The notes beneath the pieces were generated by a model. The model was not told where the DNA came from, made no database searches, and saw nothing but the letters and a program-made list of their open reading frames with translations. 64,000 nt of DNA from Plecoglossus altivelis (taxonomy: Eukaryota > Chordata > Actinopteri > Osmeriformes > Plecoglossidae): assembly GCA_036571765.1 (NCBI GenBank), contig BROE01000013.1, forward strand, positions 16,551,025 through 16,615,024, given 5' to 3'. Shown one piece after another: positions 38,382 through 51,400 of the stretch. Every line of letters starts with the position of its first letter. The stretch's first letter is position 1. The position numbers were made by a program, and so were the translations under genes.

Positions 38382-39487
38382 ATGGAGAGCATCTCTCTCA
38401 CCCAGCTGCTACTGAGCATCTTCTTCCTTCTGACTTCATCTGGTGCTGAGGAGGAGATTGAGGCTCTCGTCTGTCCAGAACACCAGCAGGGCTTTGATAG
38501 CTCCTGTTATGACTTTGTGTCTCTCCAGCGTTCTTTCTTCAGTGCTCAGGGTTGGTGTGAGCAAGGTGGAGGACACTTGGCATTCATCCAGAATGAGGAA
38601 ACCCAGCAGTTCCTTCAGAAGCACCTGGAGTCTGAGATGGACTGGTGGCTGGGGCTCGGCCCGGCCTCAGCAAACCTCACTGTGGATTCTGCTGCTCCTG
38701 AAGGTAAGTGGAAAATCATGGAAATATTGCATTGAATTCGTTTTTATGAACCATTTTGCAGGACATCCTAAGCTATTGTAGAAAGTATCATGCGTAAAAT
38801 TAGAAGGCCTATGTTGTGTGACATATTCATGTCAAATTTGATTTAATTTGTTGATTGACAAAACACTGGGCCCTCTCAATATTTAGAGGTCTTAATATTC
38901 AGAGATTCTAGTGTGATTAAGTGGTTGTCTTGGTCACTATCTTCCAGGTCAGATGGCCATCTGCTTAGAGATTTAGCATGTGGTCATGTCCTATTGCTAG
39001 GAGACACTCTCATCTGTATATCTCTCCATAGCAGCAACACCTCCTGTGTAACACTTCTCAATCACTGGAGCCTTCCAAAGGCCAGCTGTCCAGACAGCTG
39101 ATTTACACAGGCCCTTTCTAACAGCACATACAAAAGACCAGTCCTTATCAGCCATTCACTTGCACTCATTAGAACACAACCATTGTGTCTGTATTAACAA
39201 CCCCATCATTCACATCCTCAGAAGGGATGTACAAAATGTCAGGTAATGATAGTAGGATATGGATGCTCTTTTATTAACAAAAGATTAGACGTCTTATAAT
39301 TCTAGTTTATTGTGCCGTCCCTGCTCAGGGCCCCTGTCGTGGCTGGACGGCTCAGATGTCAGCTACTCTAACTGGGTGAGCAGTCCATCTCCAGGGGCTG
39401 GCTGTGCCCACATCCTCAGAAACTCAGGCTTCCAGTGGGAGGCTACAGCCAACTGCAGCCAGGAGTTCAACTTTGTTTGCGAGTTTG
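38382..39487 (+). other. pkd1l2: pkd1l2 copy 1: signal peptide and C-type lectin domain (exons 1-2)
   Basis: Residues 1-24 are hydrophobic and end at SSGAEE. Residues about 30-160 form the C-type lectin fold: CPEHQQGFDSSCYDF, then WCEQGGGHLAFIQ, WWLGL, WLDGSDVSYSNW, and the closing pair around CAHIL and FVCEF. Confidence 0.9.
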
Positions 39488-42400
39488 GTTGGTATTTTCT
39501 GGTGTTTGTTTGTAGACAGTATGAGACAGAGAGTAACAAATATATGGTTGAATCCCATTCATTTTCCTTTTACAGAGTCTGGTCGCACTATTGCATGTGC
39601 AAACCACAACGCCACGCTGCAGTGTGGTTCTGGTCAAGTGATAGAGGTTGATGACAGCTTCTACGGTCGTAAAACAGCTCATTACTGCCATTCGAGCCCC
39701 AAGCCTTCACCCACAACCACCCAGGAAGAGTGCAGCTGGATGGATGTTGTAGATTCAGTAACAGGTATTTTGTCAGTATATATCACAATACAAACCATGT
39801 CTGACATCATTCTTTTTAGTGCGATTATATACTAAAGAACATTTGACTGCACATCAATAGGGCCCAGGTTCAAATGAACTTTTGCAGTTTGCTGTGAACA
39901 ATAGCATCTCAAAACCAAACATATTACATTAGAGCGACAATGAAAAGTGTTTCCAAAACCAACAAAAGTTTTTTGTGCTACACAGAAGAACATAATTGCA
40001 ATATACAGAATATGTTGATACACAGGGAGAATGAATAAACCTTTGCACTGAAAAGGCATTCATTATTAGGGTATCATGAATCAGATATTTTGCTGTCAAT
40101 ATTGAGTCATGCATTAAAGCTATTGTTAGCTTGTTCTCATTGTTTAATGGTTCAAGTACATAATACATGTCTGGACAGTGAGTCATTGTGAAAATAAAAC
40201 GATATACAACATATATATATATATATATGATCATTATCTTCACAATATATATATATATATATATTGTGAAGATAATGATCATGTGATAATATATATATAT
40301 ATATATTGTGAAGATAATGATCATGTGATAATATTGACTGAGATAACAACGATAATGATATTAGTGGATAGAGCACAAGGTAGTTACCTAATCTACAAGT
40401 TGATACTTGTAAATGGTTTAGAGGAGATTTTGGTGTTATGTAAACATCTTGTCTGTGTCATTTCAGGAGATTGTCACGGACTACAGGTGTGCCAGGCTAC
40501 TGTAGATGTGGCCTCTTTTGGTGACCCCTGTCCTGGACTAGGAAGCTACCTGTCAGTGGAGTACCACTGCAAAGAGGGTCAGACTATCCCTCTCTCTTCC
40601 CCCTTTCCTCTTAATGCTGGAGAGATTTGATGATATACTGGTGTGTTAGTTCACACAGTGTGTCTACGTGTATCTTTACACATGTTAAATGATCCTTCAG
40701 CCTCTTATCAGGTGACTGATATAACTCAATGATGTCCCACACCCCTGTGATGTAAAACAGGTCTGTGTCTGAACATGAACAAATCTCAACTCAAGTCAAA
40801 GAACCATTTCTGACACGTTGAATGTTTTCAATTTGCTTTCAACTGCTACTGGTCCATAATCAAGGCATTTATCTTGCAAAGTTTGTCTCTCACAGGTCTG
40901 ACCCTATTAATGAGTAACTGGGCAGCAGTCTTTGATGACGTGACCTTTACAGTGAAGTGGCTCATCCATCCATTCCAGGGCAACCTCAGCTGCTCCCTGA
41001 GGGCTGGAGATGGACACAATGTGGACCCCTACAGTCCGAAAGAGTGAGTAATTACCGTCAGTTCATTGTCTGCTACATGTTAGCGAGTTGTAGCTTTTCA
41101 CAGTCATCTGCCTGTATATTGTGTCCCATAACAGGTTAGAGAGCCGTTTGCTGCAAACAGCTCAGTCTGGCTACATTGAAAGAAATATTATTTTAACCAC
41201 CTGCAAATAGGTTTAAAATGAATGTTTTTACTATATATTTTTCTCATAAGGTTAGAGAGCAGCGTGGTTCATAAATACAGTCATCCGGGAGTCTATTTGG
41301 TTATGGTGGAGTGTAGCACCAGTGAATGGCATGTCACAGTTCAGAAAACCATCACCATTCAGGAGCCTGTCGGAGAGTTTGGAGTTATCAAATGCTATAG
41401 CCAAAACCACTCAACAGATGGAGCCAACTGCAAAGCTCTCTATGGGAGTCTATTGCTAATCCAGGTAGAAGTTGAAGCTGGTAGGTATTACTATAAACCT
41501 AAAATATCACACCTGTTGTCTATCTGACGCACAATATGGTCATTTTAAAATGAGCAATGTACATGGGTGGGAGACACCATGTGCAGGATGAGGGCTCTGT
41601 AACATTACAGACCCTTGTCCGTACTAGGCAATATATTTGCTATAAACCAACATTAACAAATTTTAAAGTTGTCAGTGACCAAATGTTAAAAATGTTCCAA
41701 CATTTCTATCAATAGGTACAAATGTGACCTATAGTATCCAGAGTGGAGACTTGTTGGTGTCTAACTCGTCTGTGGTCAGAGGAATCGTTCCCCACAACAT
41801 AACAATTGTTCCAGAGGTTCAGGAGCAGCTTGGGTCTGGCTGCTACCAGCTAAGCCTGAAGGCATCTAACGGGGTCACGACCCCTGGAGTGTCTACAGAG
41901 CTGCAGGTGTGTCTGTTGGAGCCAGTGGAAGGCTTGCAGGCCTCCTTGCTGCTAGAGGAGGGTCAGTGTCCAGACTCTGACCTCCCCATCAGTGTCTCTC
42001 TGGAGCGAGGAGCTCCAGTACAGCTCCTGTTCTCTGTGACTGGAGACAACAAGACTTTCTCTGAGACCAGACACATGCACAACAGCAGTCTCCAAGTTTA
42101 CAACATCACACCAACAGTACAAGGTAGTCACTTTTCACATCTGCTTCCCAAAAAACCGTGACAAGTAATAAAATGAATCATCTACAAAGCATTAAAAACT
42201 AAAAAGACATTTTATATACTTTTTCCATACTTTTCCAGGTAGTTTGCAGATAACAGTCAAAGCCTGGAACGTCTTCTCAGACATGGAAGTGGAGGTGAAT
42301 TTGTGGAACGTCACAGTTGCCTGCAGAAACTTTTTGGACCTTTTACCTGACCATACAAACATGGTATGTTTAATTAACAAGCTAAATTTTATATTTGACC

Positions 42401-45400
42401 TTAGAGAAAACTTTAATAATATAAATACACGTATTAATACCTATGTGTAATTTACATAAATAAATGTCCAAAAGATCACACATTTTGGTCATTATTGTTT
42501 GTTCAAAATAATACAAGCTTGTGAATATATCTTTTTTACTTCAGACAGGACATGTCAGAAAGCCTAGAGCTTATTCCTTAAAGATAACTTCAACTCCTGA
42601 TACCCTTGTTGACTACAGTGACAGTGTAACACTGACAGTAAATGGTTTGTTTGGTCTGGCCAGTGGAAGATGGAGCAAGTTTGAATGGTCATGCAGTAAG
42701 TGCTACTGGTTCTACAGCATTCCTGTATAAAAGCATATACCTTTTTTGCAAGAGGATCATAAAACAATCATTCAGGGCATGGGCTAAGGGTTTTGTTTTC
42801 TAAAAGTCTCCCTTTTGCTCTACAGAGATCAATTGCAAATGCAGCAGCATAGCGACTAAGAATGAGGAGAGCAGTCTTGTCATTGATAAAACATGCCTTC
42901 CCGATTTGTTTACATTCAGTGAATTCACTTTTCAAGTGAAGCAGATGTCATTCTTTAACAAATGGCACACCCTAACGTCAACATCCAGTTGCATATCTGT
43001 AACTCCTAAGAAATTTGTCGATGTCAGCATCAGGTACGCTAGCTTCTAACCAATTCCTCAACAAACACGGGCACTGATGTTCAAATGTTCAGAATGTTTT
43101 GCATGAACTAGTTTGTTTCCCTTCATAAGGACTTAAAACACCCATGATAACCACCATTTGATCTCACATTTACTTTGGCAGTTGCAGTGAGTGTGACACA
43201 TCAAATGATGTAAAGCTAAAATTGGACTGTGTTGGGAGCTGCCCGAAAGTGATTTGGCATATTGAGGATCCAGAGCCTTTGACTGTAAGTCTGCATTTGC
43301 GAGAATACAGGAAGCACAGGTAGACTTCAAAGTAGAGCGCAGAACCTGAGTGCATGAGCAAATACATGAACATGAACCATGCTTTACTGTATGGAAGAAG
43401 GAATACCGAGACAGAAAATGTCACAGAATAATGGCTGTGCGGAGTGAATGTACCCATGATGTAATTTTGATTCAAGAAACTTTGTTCTCCAGGATGACTT
43501 GAAAGAATGCTACACCAGTGCAGGGAGAAAGCCACTCATTGAGAAAAAGGTTGGTGGCAATGACTACAAAGTGGCTGCAAAATATTTGCATATGGCAAAG
43601 AGCAAGTTTCAAAATCTTAACGTTATCGCTTATGGTGAGTAAAAGACAAAAAGTCATTTTAATATCTGTTTGTAATGTTCCTTTTCTGTTCCCAGTAGTG
43701 TGAATTACATCTTGACTGTCACCTTTTCATAGGTGAGACAACATCTGGATTTGCCAAATACACCATACAAATACCAGGGGTAACAACTCCTCTACCTGCC
43801 AGTACCACCCAGCCTGCTAGCACCCAGTCTACAACCACTCCTATACCCCCTTCGTGTACCATCTCCCCACAAAATGGAACTGTCCTAGATCCATTCGACA
43901 TCAACTGCACCGCCTCCTCCTTCTGTTCCGCGGGCACCTGCCTGTACTGCTTCACAACAAACAAAGGTCGGCATGGTGCATTGTGTTGCGAAAGCCTTGG
44001 TGCTGATGTTCATGTTGTAGCAGGCTTGGAACATCCCTATTCCTCATATTACAGGAACTCATCTTCGCTGCAGTTCTGCAAATGAAGTGAAGTCTCTCTA
44101 CCTTCCTCTGGGGGAGGAAAGCAACAATTACAGTCTGTCTATAGTAGCAACAGTCAAAAATGGGTTCACAAAGACAAGCACTTCTATCACCACACAGGTT
44201 TGTCCTTTGTCAACAAGCATGGAAAGTGTCATGTTCTTAAATTGCTAAGATATATGTCTAATCTTTAGTAGCTACATTTGAAGCTGTTCTGGTGGTCTGG
44301 TGAGCAGGTTCGTGCGGCCAACTCCAGCTCCACAGTGCAGGAGCTCCAGTCTGCAGTGGTGGGCTCCGTAGCCCAGCTGCAGCAGCAGGGGCTGCTCTCC
44401 GGAGAGAACCTGGGACAGATGTTCCAGTCTGTGTCTGACCTGCTGAACAACGGTGGGGGCAGTGCACAGCAAACGGATGCCAGGAAGATGGTAGGTGAAG
44501 AAGGACTCTGACTTCTACTTTGTTTGGCTAGAAGACATTAACCAGGCCAGCTGGGGGGCACATTGGTGTGATTGCGATATTCCTTCCACATAGTGTCCTT
44601 CAACGTGACTTATTGGATTATTGGAAGGAGATCTAAGCTAGTGTTTCATCAAGTCTCTTCATTCCAGCTCCGAGAGCAAATGCTAACCAGTATGAATGAA
44701 GTGCTTCAGAACTCCCCAAGTAATTCCACCCAGGAGGTGCAGGTAACTGCAGGAGCCGTGGTGGGGCTCACCAGGAAGCCTGAGGAGCTGACCCCGGCTG
44801 CTCAGGTACACCCAGAGCATCACCTACCACACCGATAGACTTATTATGATAGCAGCCATGTCATAACTCATGTGATTCTGTGCGGTCCAAACATGTGTCT
44901 TCCAGAAAAAGGCTAGTTCCCTGGTAGCAGATCTCAGCTTTTCCCTTCTATCCATGAACGTCAGTCAGGAAACTGGAGGTGACCAGGTGGTGAATGCCGC
45001 CACTCCCATAGTGGAGGCGGCCAGCAACATTTTAAAAGTCTCTTCTGATGTAAGAGTGACAGACTGGTTATGTCAGCCAAATATCAACAATGTAACAGCT
45101 GTTTTACTTCTGATAGTCCTCAGTCAGCACCAAAATGTTTTGTTGTTTGCAGAAAAAGATTTCAAATTTTCTTCTCAATGGAATGGAAAATGTGCAAAGT
45201 GCATTGTTGAATGGGAAAGTGTCTGACCAGGGGCCGGCCATTGTCAGCATGGAAAAGATCAGTTTGTTTGTCAACAGGTAAGGGAGTGGTGAAAGAGAGT
45301 GTAAAACAAACTAACTATGTTCTCCCAGTCTGTGGTTATGTCTCTTACTCTGTCTCTTTTCAGAGTGTCTCCAGAGACCCTTCAAATGCAGTCGATTATC

Positions 45401-48400
45401 GTTCCGAAGAACACCTCATCTAGCTTCTCCTTCCCTCCCCTGCCCGCTGACGTACTTTCTCTGGAAGAACCAGTGGATGTGCGAGTAAGAAATCCAGATT
45501 GCGGGTGTATCTTCATGTCTGTTCTATACCTTTCTTAACTCACAATCTCCCTTCTGACTTTATAGATGATGAGTTTTGAAAGCAATCCATTTTCCTGGAG
45601 TAAAGAGGCTGACATCAGCGGTGCAGTGGGATCTGTTTCTCTCAGTAGAGAAAATGGCTCAGTCATCCCCATTGAGAATCTGACTCATGAGATAGAGGTC
45701 AGATTAGACATAAACTCCAATCAACCGTTCTGTTGTCAATGTGTTTGCCCATTCACTAGGATCAGTGTAGTGTATAATGGCCTCTGTTTCTTGACAGGTA
45801 TTATTGCCCAGGCTGGATGAGGAACAGGTGAACAGCACAATCTTGAACCTGAGTAACTACAGCACTCTGAAGATCAACATTCCTTCACCTGATGTGACGC
45901 TGGTGCTGAGGATGGAGCCGTCTGAGAACTTGAACTTTAAACTGTTCCTGGGTGATAAGAACCACCCCACAACAGGGAATTATGTTGCCAAGACTCAGAT
46001 GCCTATGAATGGCACTAAACAAGGTGATAAACCTGCTCCTGAATACATGACAGAAAACATTTGAGACTATAATGTTGTTATATTTTATACAATAAGACAT
46101 ACAGTACATTACTCTTGCTGTATGATTTGCTTGCTTTTGGGGTAATTTGGTTGCAGAGGAGAGGTACATATGGCTGCTAGCTCCCAGTGACAGAGGAGGA
46201 CATGTTGGGGAACACTACCTTGTGGTGCAACCTATTGTGGAGGCAGGGGTTAAATCAGTAAATGCCAGCGTGTCTGTCACCTCCATTGCTGCCCAGTGCA
46301 AGTACTGGAATGAGTCTGAATCAAATTGGAGTGAGGCTGGTTGCAGGGTAAGTACATCACACCTAATGGGCAACACGCACCGTAAGCAGTATTGGTCTGA
46401 TGGCTGATCCGGCTCTGGTCTTTCCAGGTTGGCCCTCTCACCACTCCGCTTGTCACTCAGTGCCTATGTAACCACCTGACCTTCTTTGGAAGCTCTTTCT
46501 TCGTCATGCCCAACGTTGTGGATGTGTCTCGCACCGCAGAGCTCTTCTCCACCTTCACTGAAAACCCAGTGGTTGTGTGCTTTGTAGGCGCCATCTTTGT
46601 AGCTTATCTCCTGGTAGTCGTGTGGGCACGCAGGAAAGACATCAAGGATACTGCCAAGGTATCAAAACAACAATTAGGCCATACAGATATCTATAAAGTA
46701 GAGACACTATCGTTGCCACTTGTGGCATTGTTACTTTTTGTTACTTTGTATGTGTAAGATAACTCAAACCGTGTCTAGGTAAAGGTAACAGTACTGGAGG
46801 ACAACGACCCTTGGGCTGACTATAGCTACATGCTGAACATCAGCACAGGACATCGACGTGGAGCCTCCAGCTCAGCTCAGGTCAGACAGCTCAGAGTCCA
46901 ACACCCAGCATACCCAGAAACCACAACTCCAGCTATATCTGGGTAACCTCTTTCTTCTTCCCAGGTAACCGTGACTCTGCTGGGAACAGAGGGGGAGAGT
47001 GAGCCCCACCACCTCACTGACCCTGACAAACCTGTGTTTGAGAGGGGTGCAGTAGACACCTTCCTGTTGACCACCCCCTTCTCCCTGGGGGAGCTACAGA
47101 GTATCAGGATGTGGCACGATAACTCTGGTGAACACCCTAGCTGGTAGGGAGTGGGGAGGAAACATTTTGTTGAATGAAGAGAGAAATTCATACAACAAAT
47201 TCACACATACACTTATGGTGTATATAATATAACAACAACAACAACAATAATACAATGTCATTACATCATTATACTATTGCTATTATTCATTATTATTATT
47301 TCAATAATAGTAATAACAATAATAAAAAAAATAAATAATAATGCATGAGTAAAATTGAAATACCAAATTGCATCGTATGATACAATATTTCAGCACGTGC
47401 TCAGATGAAATCTTATTTACCTGCAGGTATGTAAATAAAGTCATGGTTCAGGATTTACAAACTGGGGAGAAGTGGCACTTCCTCTGTAACTCTTGGCTTG
47501 CCATCGATATGGGAGACTGTCTTCTGGATAGGTCCTTCCCTGTTGCCACTGAAATGGATCTCAAGAGATTTAGGTGAGATAAAAAGGACCATCCTGTAAC
47601 TGATCTAAGCACCCCACAATTTCTCCTCTCATACTCAGTCTTCATGATGTCTTCAAGTACATTTCTTATCGATTGTGCACTGCATCTTTTCAGCAACCTG
47701 TTCTTCATGAAGACTGCCAAGGACTTCCGTGATGGTCACATTTGGTTCTCTGTGATCAGCCGTCCTCCAAACAGCACCTTCACATGTGTGCAGCGAGTAT
47801 CTTGCTGTTTTTCTCTGCTGCTCTGCACCATGTTGACCAATATCATGTTCTATGGAATTCCAACTGACCCCTCTGAACAAACAATGGACCTTGGTAAGAT
47901 ATTATCCACAGTGTTGGTGTTCCACAACCTCTCTGGATGTTCAAGAGATTAACTGTCACTTCTTCTGTATATCTGTCACTCTGAAGGTCACATTGAGTTC
48001 ACCTGGCAACAAGTGATGATCGGAGTTCAAAGTTCTATTATCATGTTCCCCATCAATCTGCTGATTGTGAGTATCTTCAGAAACACTCGCCCCCGAGAGA
48101 AGAAGCCTGGTCAACCCAAAACAGATGCGTCCAAGCAGGGGAAGACTGGCCGTGTGTCTCCCTCACAGCCTCCTTCTCCACAGATGGAACACAAAGACAT
48201 CACACCAGACACCGTCATCAAGGTAGAGTTGTCTGGATCATTGTGTCACCTTTCTGTCAGTCTGAATGGTTTCTTCAGATAGCACGTTTCTGTATTTTCT
48301 TAGGACATCAAGAGGATAGCTCGTTCCCTCTCCAAGGCCATGAAAAGCCCCATGCCTCGTCTGGAGTTGGAGCTGGGGTCTGGACGACAGGCTGACATCA

Positions 48401-51400
48401 ACACTCTGCTCTCTCTGGTGGAAGACATTATCAAACAGCAGAACCGGGCAAGTGGAGGGTTCTACACTGATGCCTCCAAGAGAGAAGGATGTCTCCTTCT
48501 GTCTTTAGGCTCAGTCGATCTGCAAGGTAACAAGAGTATTTAATTGGAGTGACTTTTCCCTTCTGGTGATTGGAGACACCTGAACTTCACTCATGAATAT
48601 TAAGTGATTGACTCTGCATTTAGTGTCTTTTGTCCGTGTTTAAGCTCAAGGATGTTCCTTCTGACAACAGACAGCAGCTTGTGTGGAAGCCCTGAGAAAA
48701 CTGTAGACACGAGCCAGAAACGGAGCAGCAACAGTCAGTATCTATACAGACAGCTCCGCCATGTTGAGAAGGAGTTGAGTCTACTGGGACCCTCTCGCTT
48801 CCCTAACCCACAAAGCTATCAGCGGGCTTTGCAGCAGGTCCAGGGCATGAAGGGATTGTTGGAGACCCAGCTCTCTTCCTCCAGCCTCGGAGGAGATCAA
48901 CCAGCCCGCAGCATCAGTCCAGCAGAGAGCATTGACGAGGACACCAGCAAGCGGAAGTGCTGTCAAGGGGGGCTGCCGTGGTGGTTTGTGTTTGCGGGCT
49001 GGATACTGGTGCTAGCCACTAGCGGTGTGTCAGGATTCTTCACTATGATGTATGGGCTGCACTATGGGAGGGAGCGCTCCATCAGCTGGCTCATCTCAAT
49101 GGTTGTGTCCTTCTTTGAGAGCCTCTTGATCACACAACCTCTGAAGGTCAGTTACATCAAGTTAACTAACAATATTATATTACATTATATCTAGCCACTT
49201 TTATTTGACAGGGTTGTTCCATGTGCCGTTCTTCAAAACAGGTGCTGGGATTTGCTGTCTTCTTTGCTCTTGTGCTAAAGAAGGTTGATCAGGAAGAATA
49301 TGGTGATCCTAAGGTCGATGGAATTCTCAGAAACCCAGGTACTAAACGTTCTGGTTTAACCTCGCCCTCTGGTTTAATCAACAGCACAGTACATTATTGG
49401 ACAAATACCACAAAGAGGTTCAAAGCCATACCTCTTCTACCCCCAGATGAGGCTGGTGCCATGTATGCAGCCAGGAGGGACAGCACATGCAGCTTCTATC
49501 AACCTCCTCCTCCAAGTGACATTGAGACAATGAGGAACAACATGGTGAAAGAACAGAAGGTCTTTGCCCTCATCCGGGAGATTCTAAGTGAGTGGGACCT
49601 CTAATTGTAGATATTGCCGTTCCATCTATTTCTGTGGAGAAAAAAGCCCTTGAAGACAAACTGTGTTTCTGTTTCAAGCCTACATGGGGTTTATGTGGAT
49701 GTTACTCCTGGTGGCGTATGGTCAGAGGGATCCCAATGCTTACTTCTTGACTCGCCACATCCAGCAGAGCTTCAGCCAAGGCATTTCAGACAACATGAGT
49801 CCTGGAGATGTCTTCACCTGGGCAAACACCTCTCTAGTAAACAACCTGTTTGGAGAATATCCAGGTACAGTGACAATTTGGTGAAAAACTGACAAGCTAA
49901 GGCTGATGTCATATGGGTACAGAGCAGTGTCTTGAACACGATACCCTTGTCTTGAATAGGTTTCATTACAGATGGGAACTCCAAGCTGGTGGGTAATGCC
50001 CGCCTTCGCCAGGTGAGGGTACAGAGGAACTCGTGCCGTGTTCCCCGCTCTATGCGCCAGTTGGTGCCGGACTGCCATTCTCCCTACTCATGGGAGACGG
50101 AGGACATGGGCTCCTATGGGCGGGGCTGGAACCGTTCTGCGGGGAATAACTCCTCGGTGAGCCTCCGCAGCCCATGGAAGTACCAGAGCCAGGCCCGACT
50201 GAGGTCATATCCTGTCTGGGGTAGTTTGGTTGTCTACAGAGGAGGGGGCTTTGTGGAGGAATTGGGCCCAGACTCATATAATGCCAGCAGGTTAGTTGTG
50301 GTATTGCACTGTTAAGTGGAAAGTCAACGGTGACGTGTAAAATTCATCCTAGCTCGATCCTTTTTTCTACAGAACCATTCAGCATCTGTTTGACAGCACC
50401 TGGATTGACACGTACACCCGGGCCGTCTTCGTAGAATTTACTGTGTATAATGCCAATGTCAACCTCTTTTGCATTGTCACGCTCATGTTGGAGACCACTG
50501 CCGTAGGTGAGTGAGTGACTGTGTGAGAGCAGCACATGACCTTGTCATGGTTTTTACATGGACAAATGTGGTTTACTGTACATCATCATTCAGGGGCGTT
50601 CCAGTTCCGCAGTGAGCTGCAGAGTGTCCGTCTTTACCAGTCGACTGGTGGTCTTCACATCTTTGTTATGGCTTCTGAGGTCATCTACTTTCTCTTCATC
50701 CTGTATTATATGTTTGTTCAGGTGAGCAACTGAAGCATAAATTAATGTCAAAGTGATACTTTTGGTGATTTTTTTTACTGCTGTGGTACAATAGTATAAC
50801 TTTTCTCTTGCCTCCTGTCAGGGCAAACTGATGAAGCAGCACAAGTGGGGCTACTTCAGGAGCAAGTTTAACCTGGTGGAGCTTGCTATCATTGTTCTGA
50901 GCTGGAGCGCTCTGTCTGTCTTTATCAAGAGGACTCTGTTGGGGAACAGGGACATGGCATACTACCACAACCACAAAGACGAGTTAGTTGCTCATAACTA
51001 TGATCCCATGTGGATCTTTTGGATAGGTATGTTGAAACTCTCTCTTTTCACCTCTTCGCAGGTTTGCCAGTTTCCATGACACAGCAACTGCTGATGCTGT
51101 GCTGGGCTATCTGATAGCCTTCCTGGTGCTGCTGGCCACAGTCAAGCTCTGGCATCTGATGAGACTCAACTCCAAGTTGCACATGATCACAGCCACACTG
51201 CAGAGGGCCTGGACCGACATCTCAGGCTTCTTGGTGGTCATCACCATCATGACTCTTGCCTACTCCATTGCTGTAAGAACACCTCCACATTACTCTGCTA
51301 GTGGTGTTAAACTTAATCTCCCCAAGGAGATGAGCTTCACCTCATTTGTGTTTTTATATTAAATGGCAGACCTTGGTGTCACATTTGGAGACTTGCCGAA

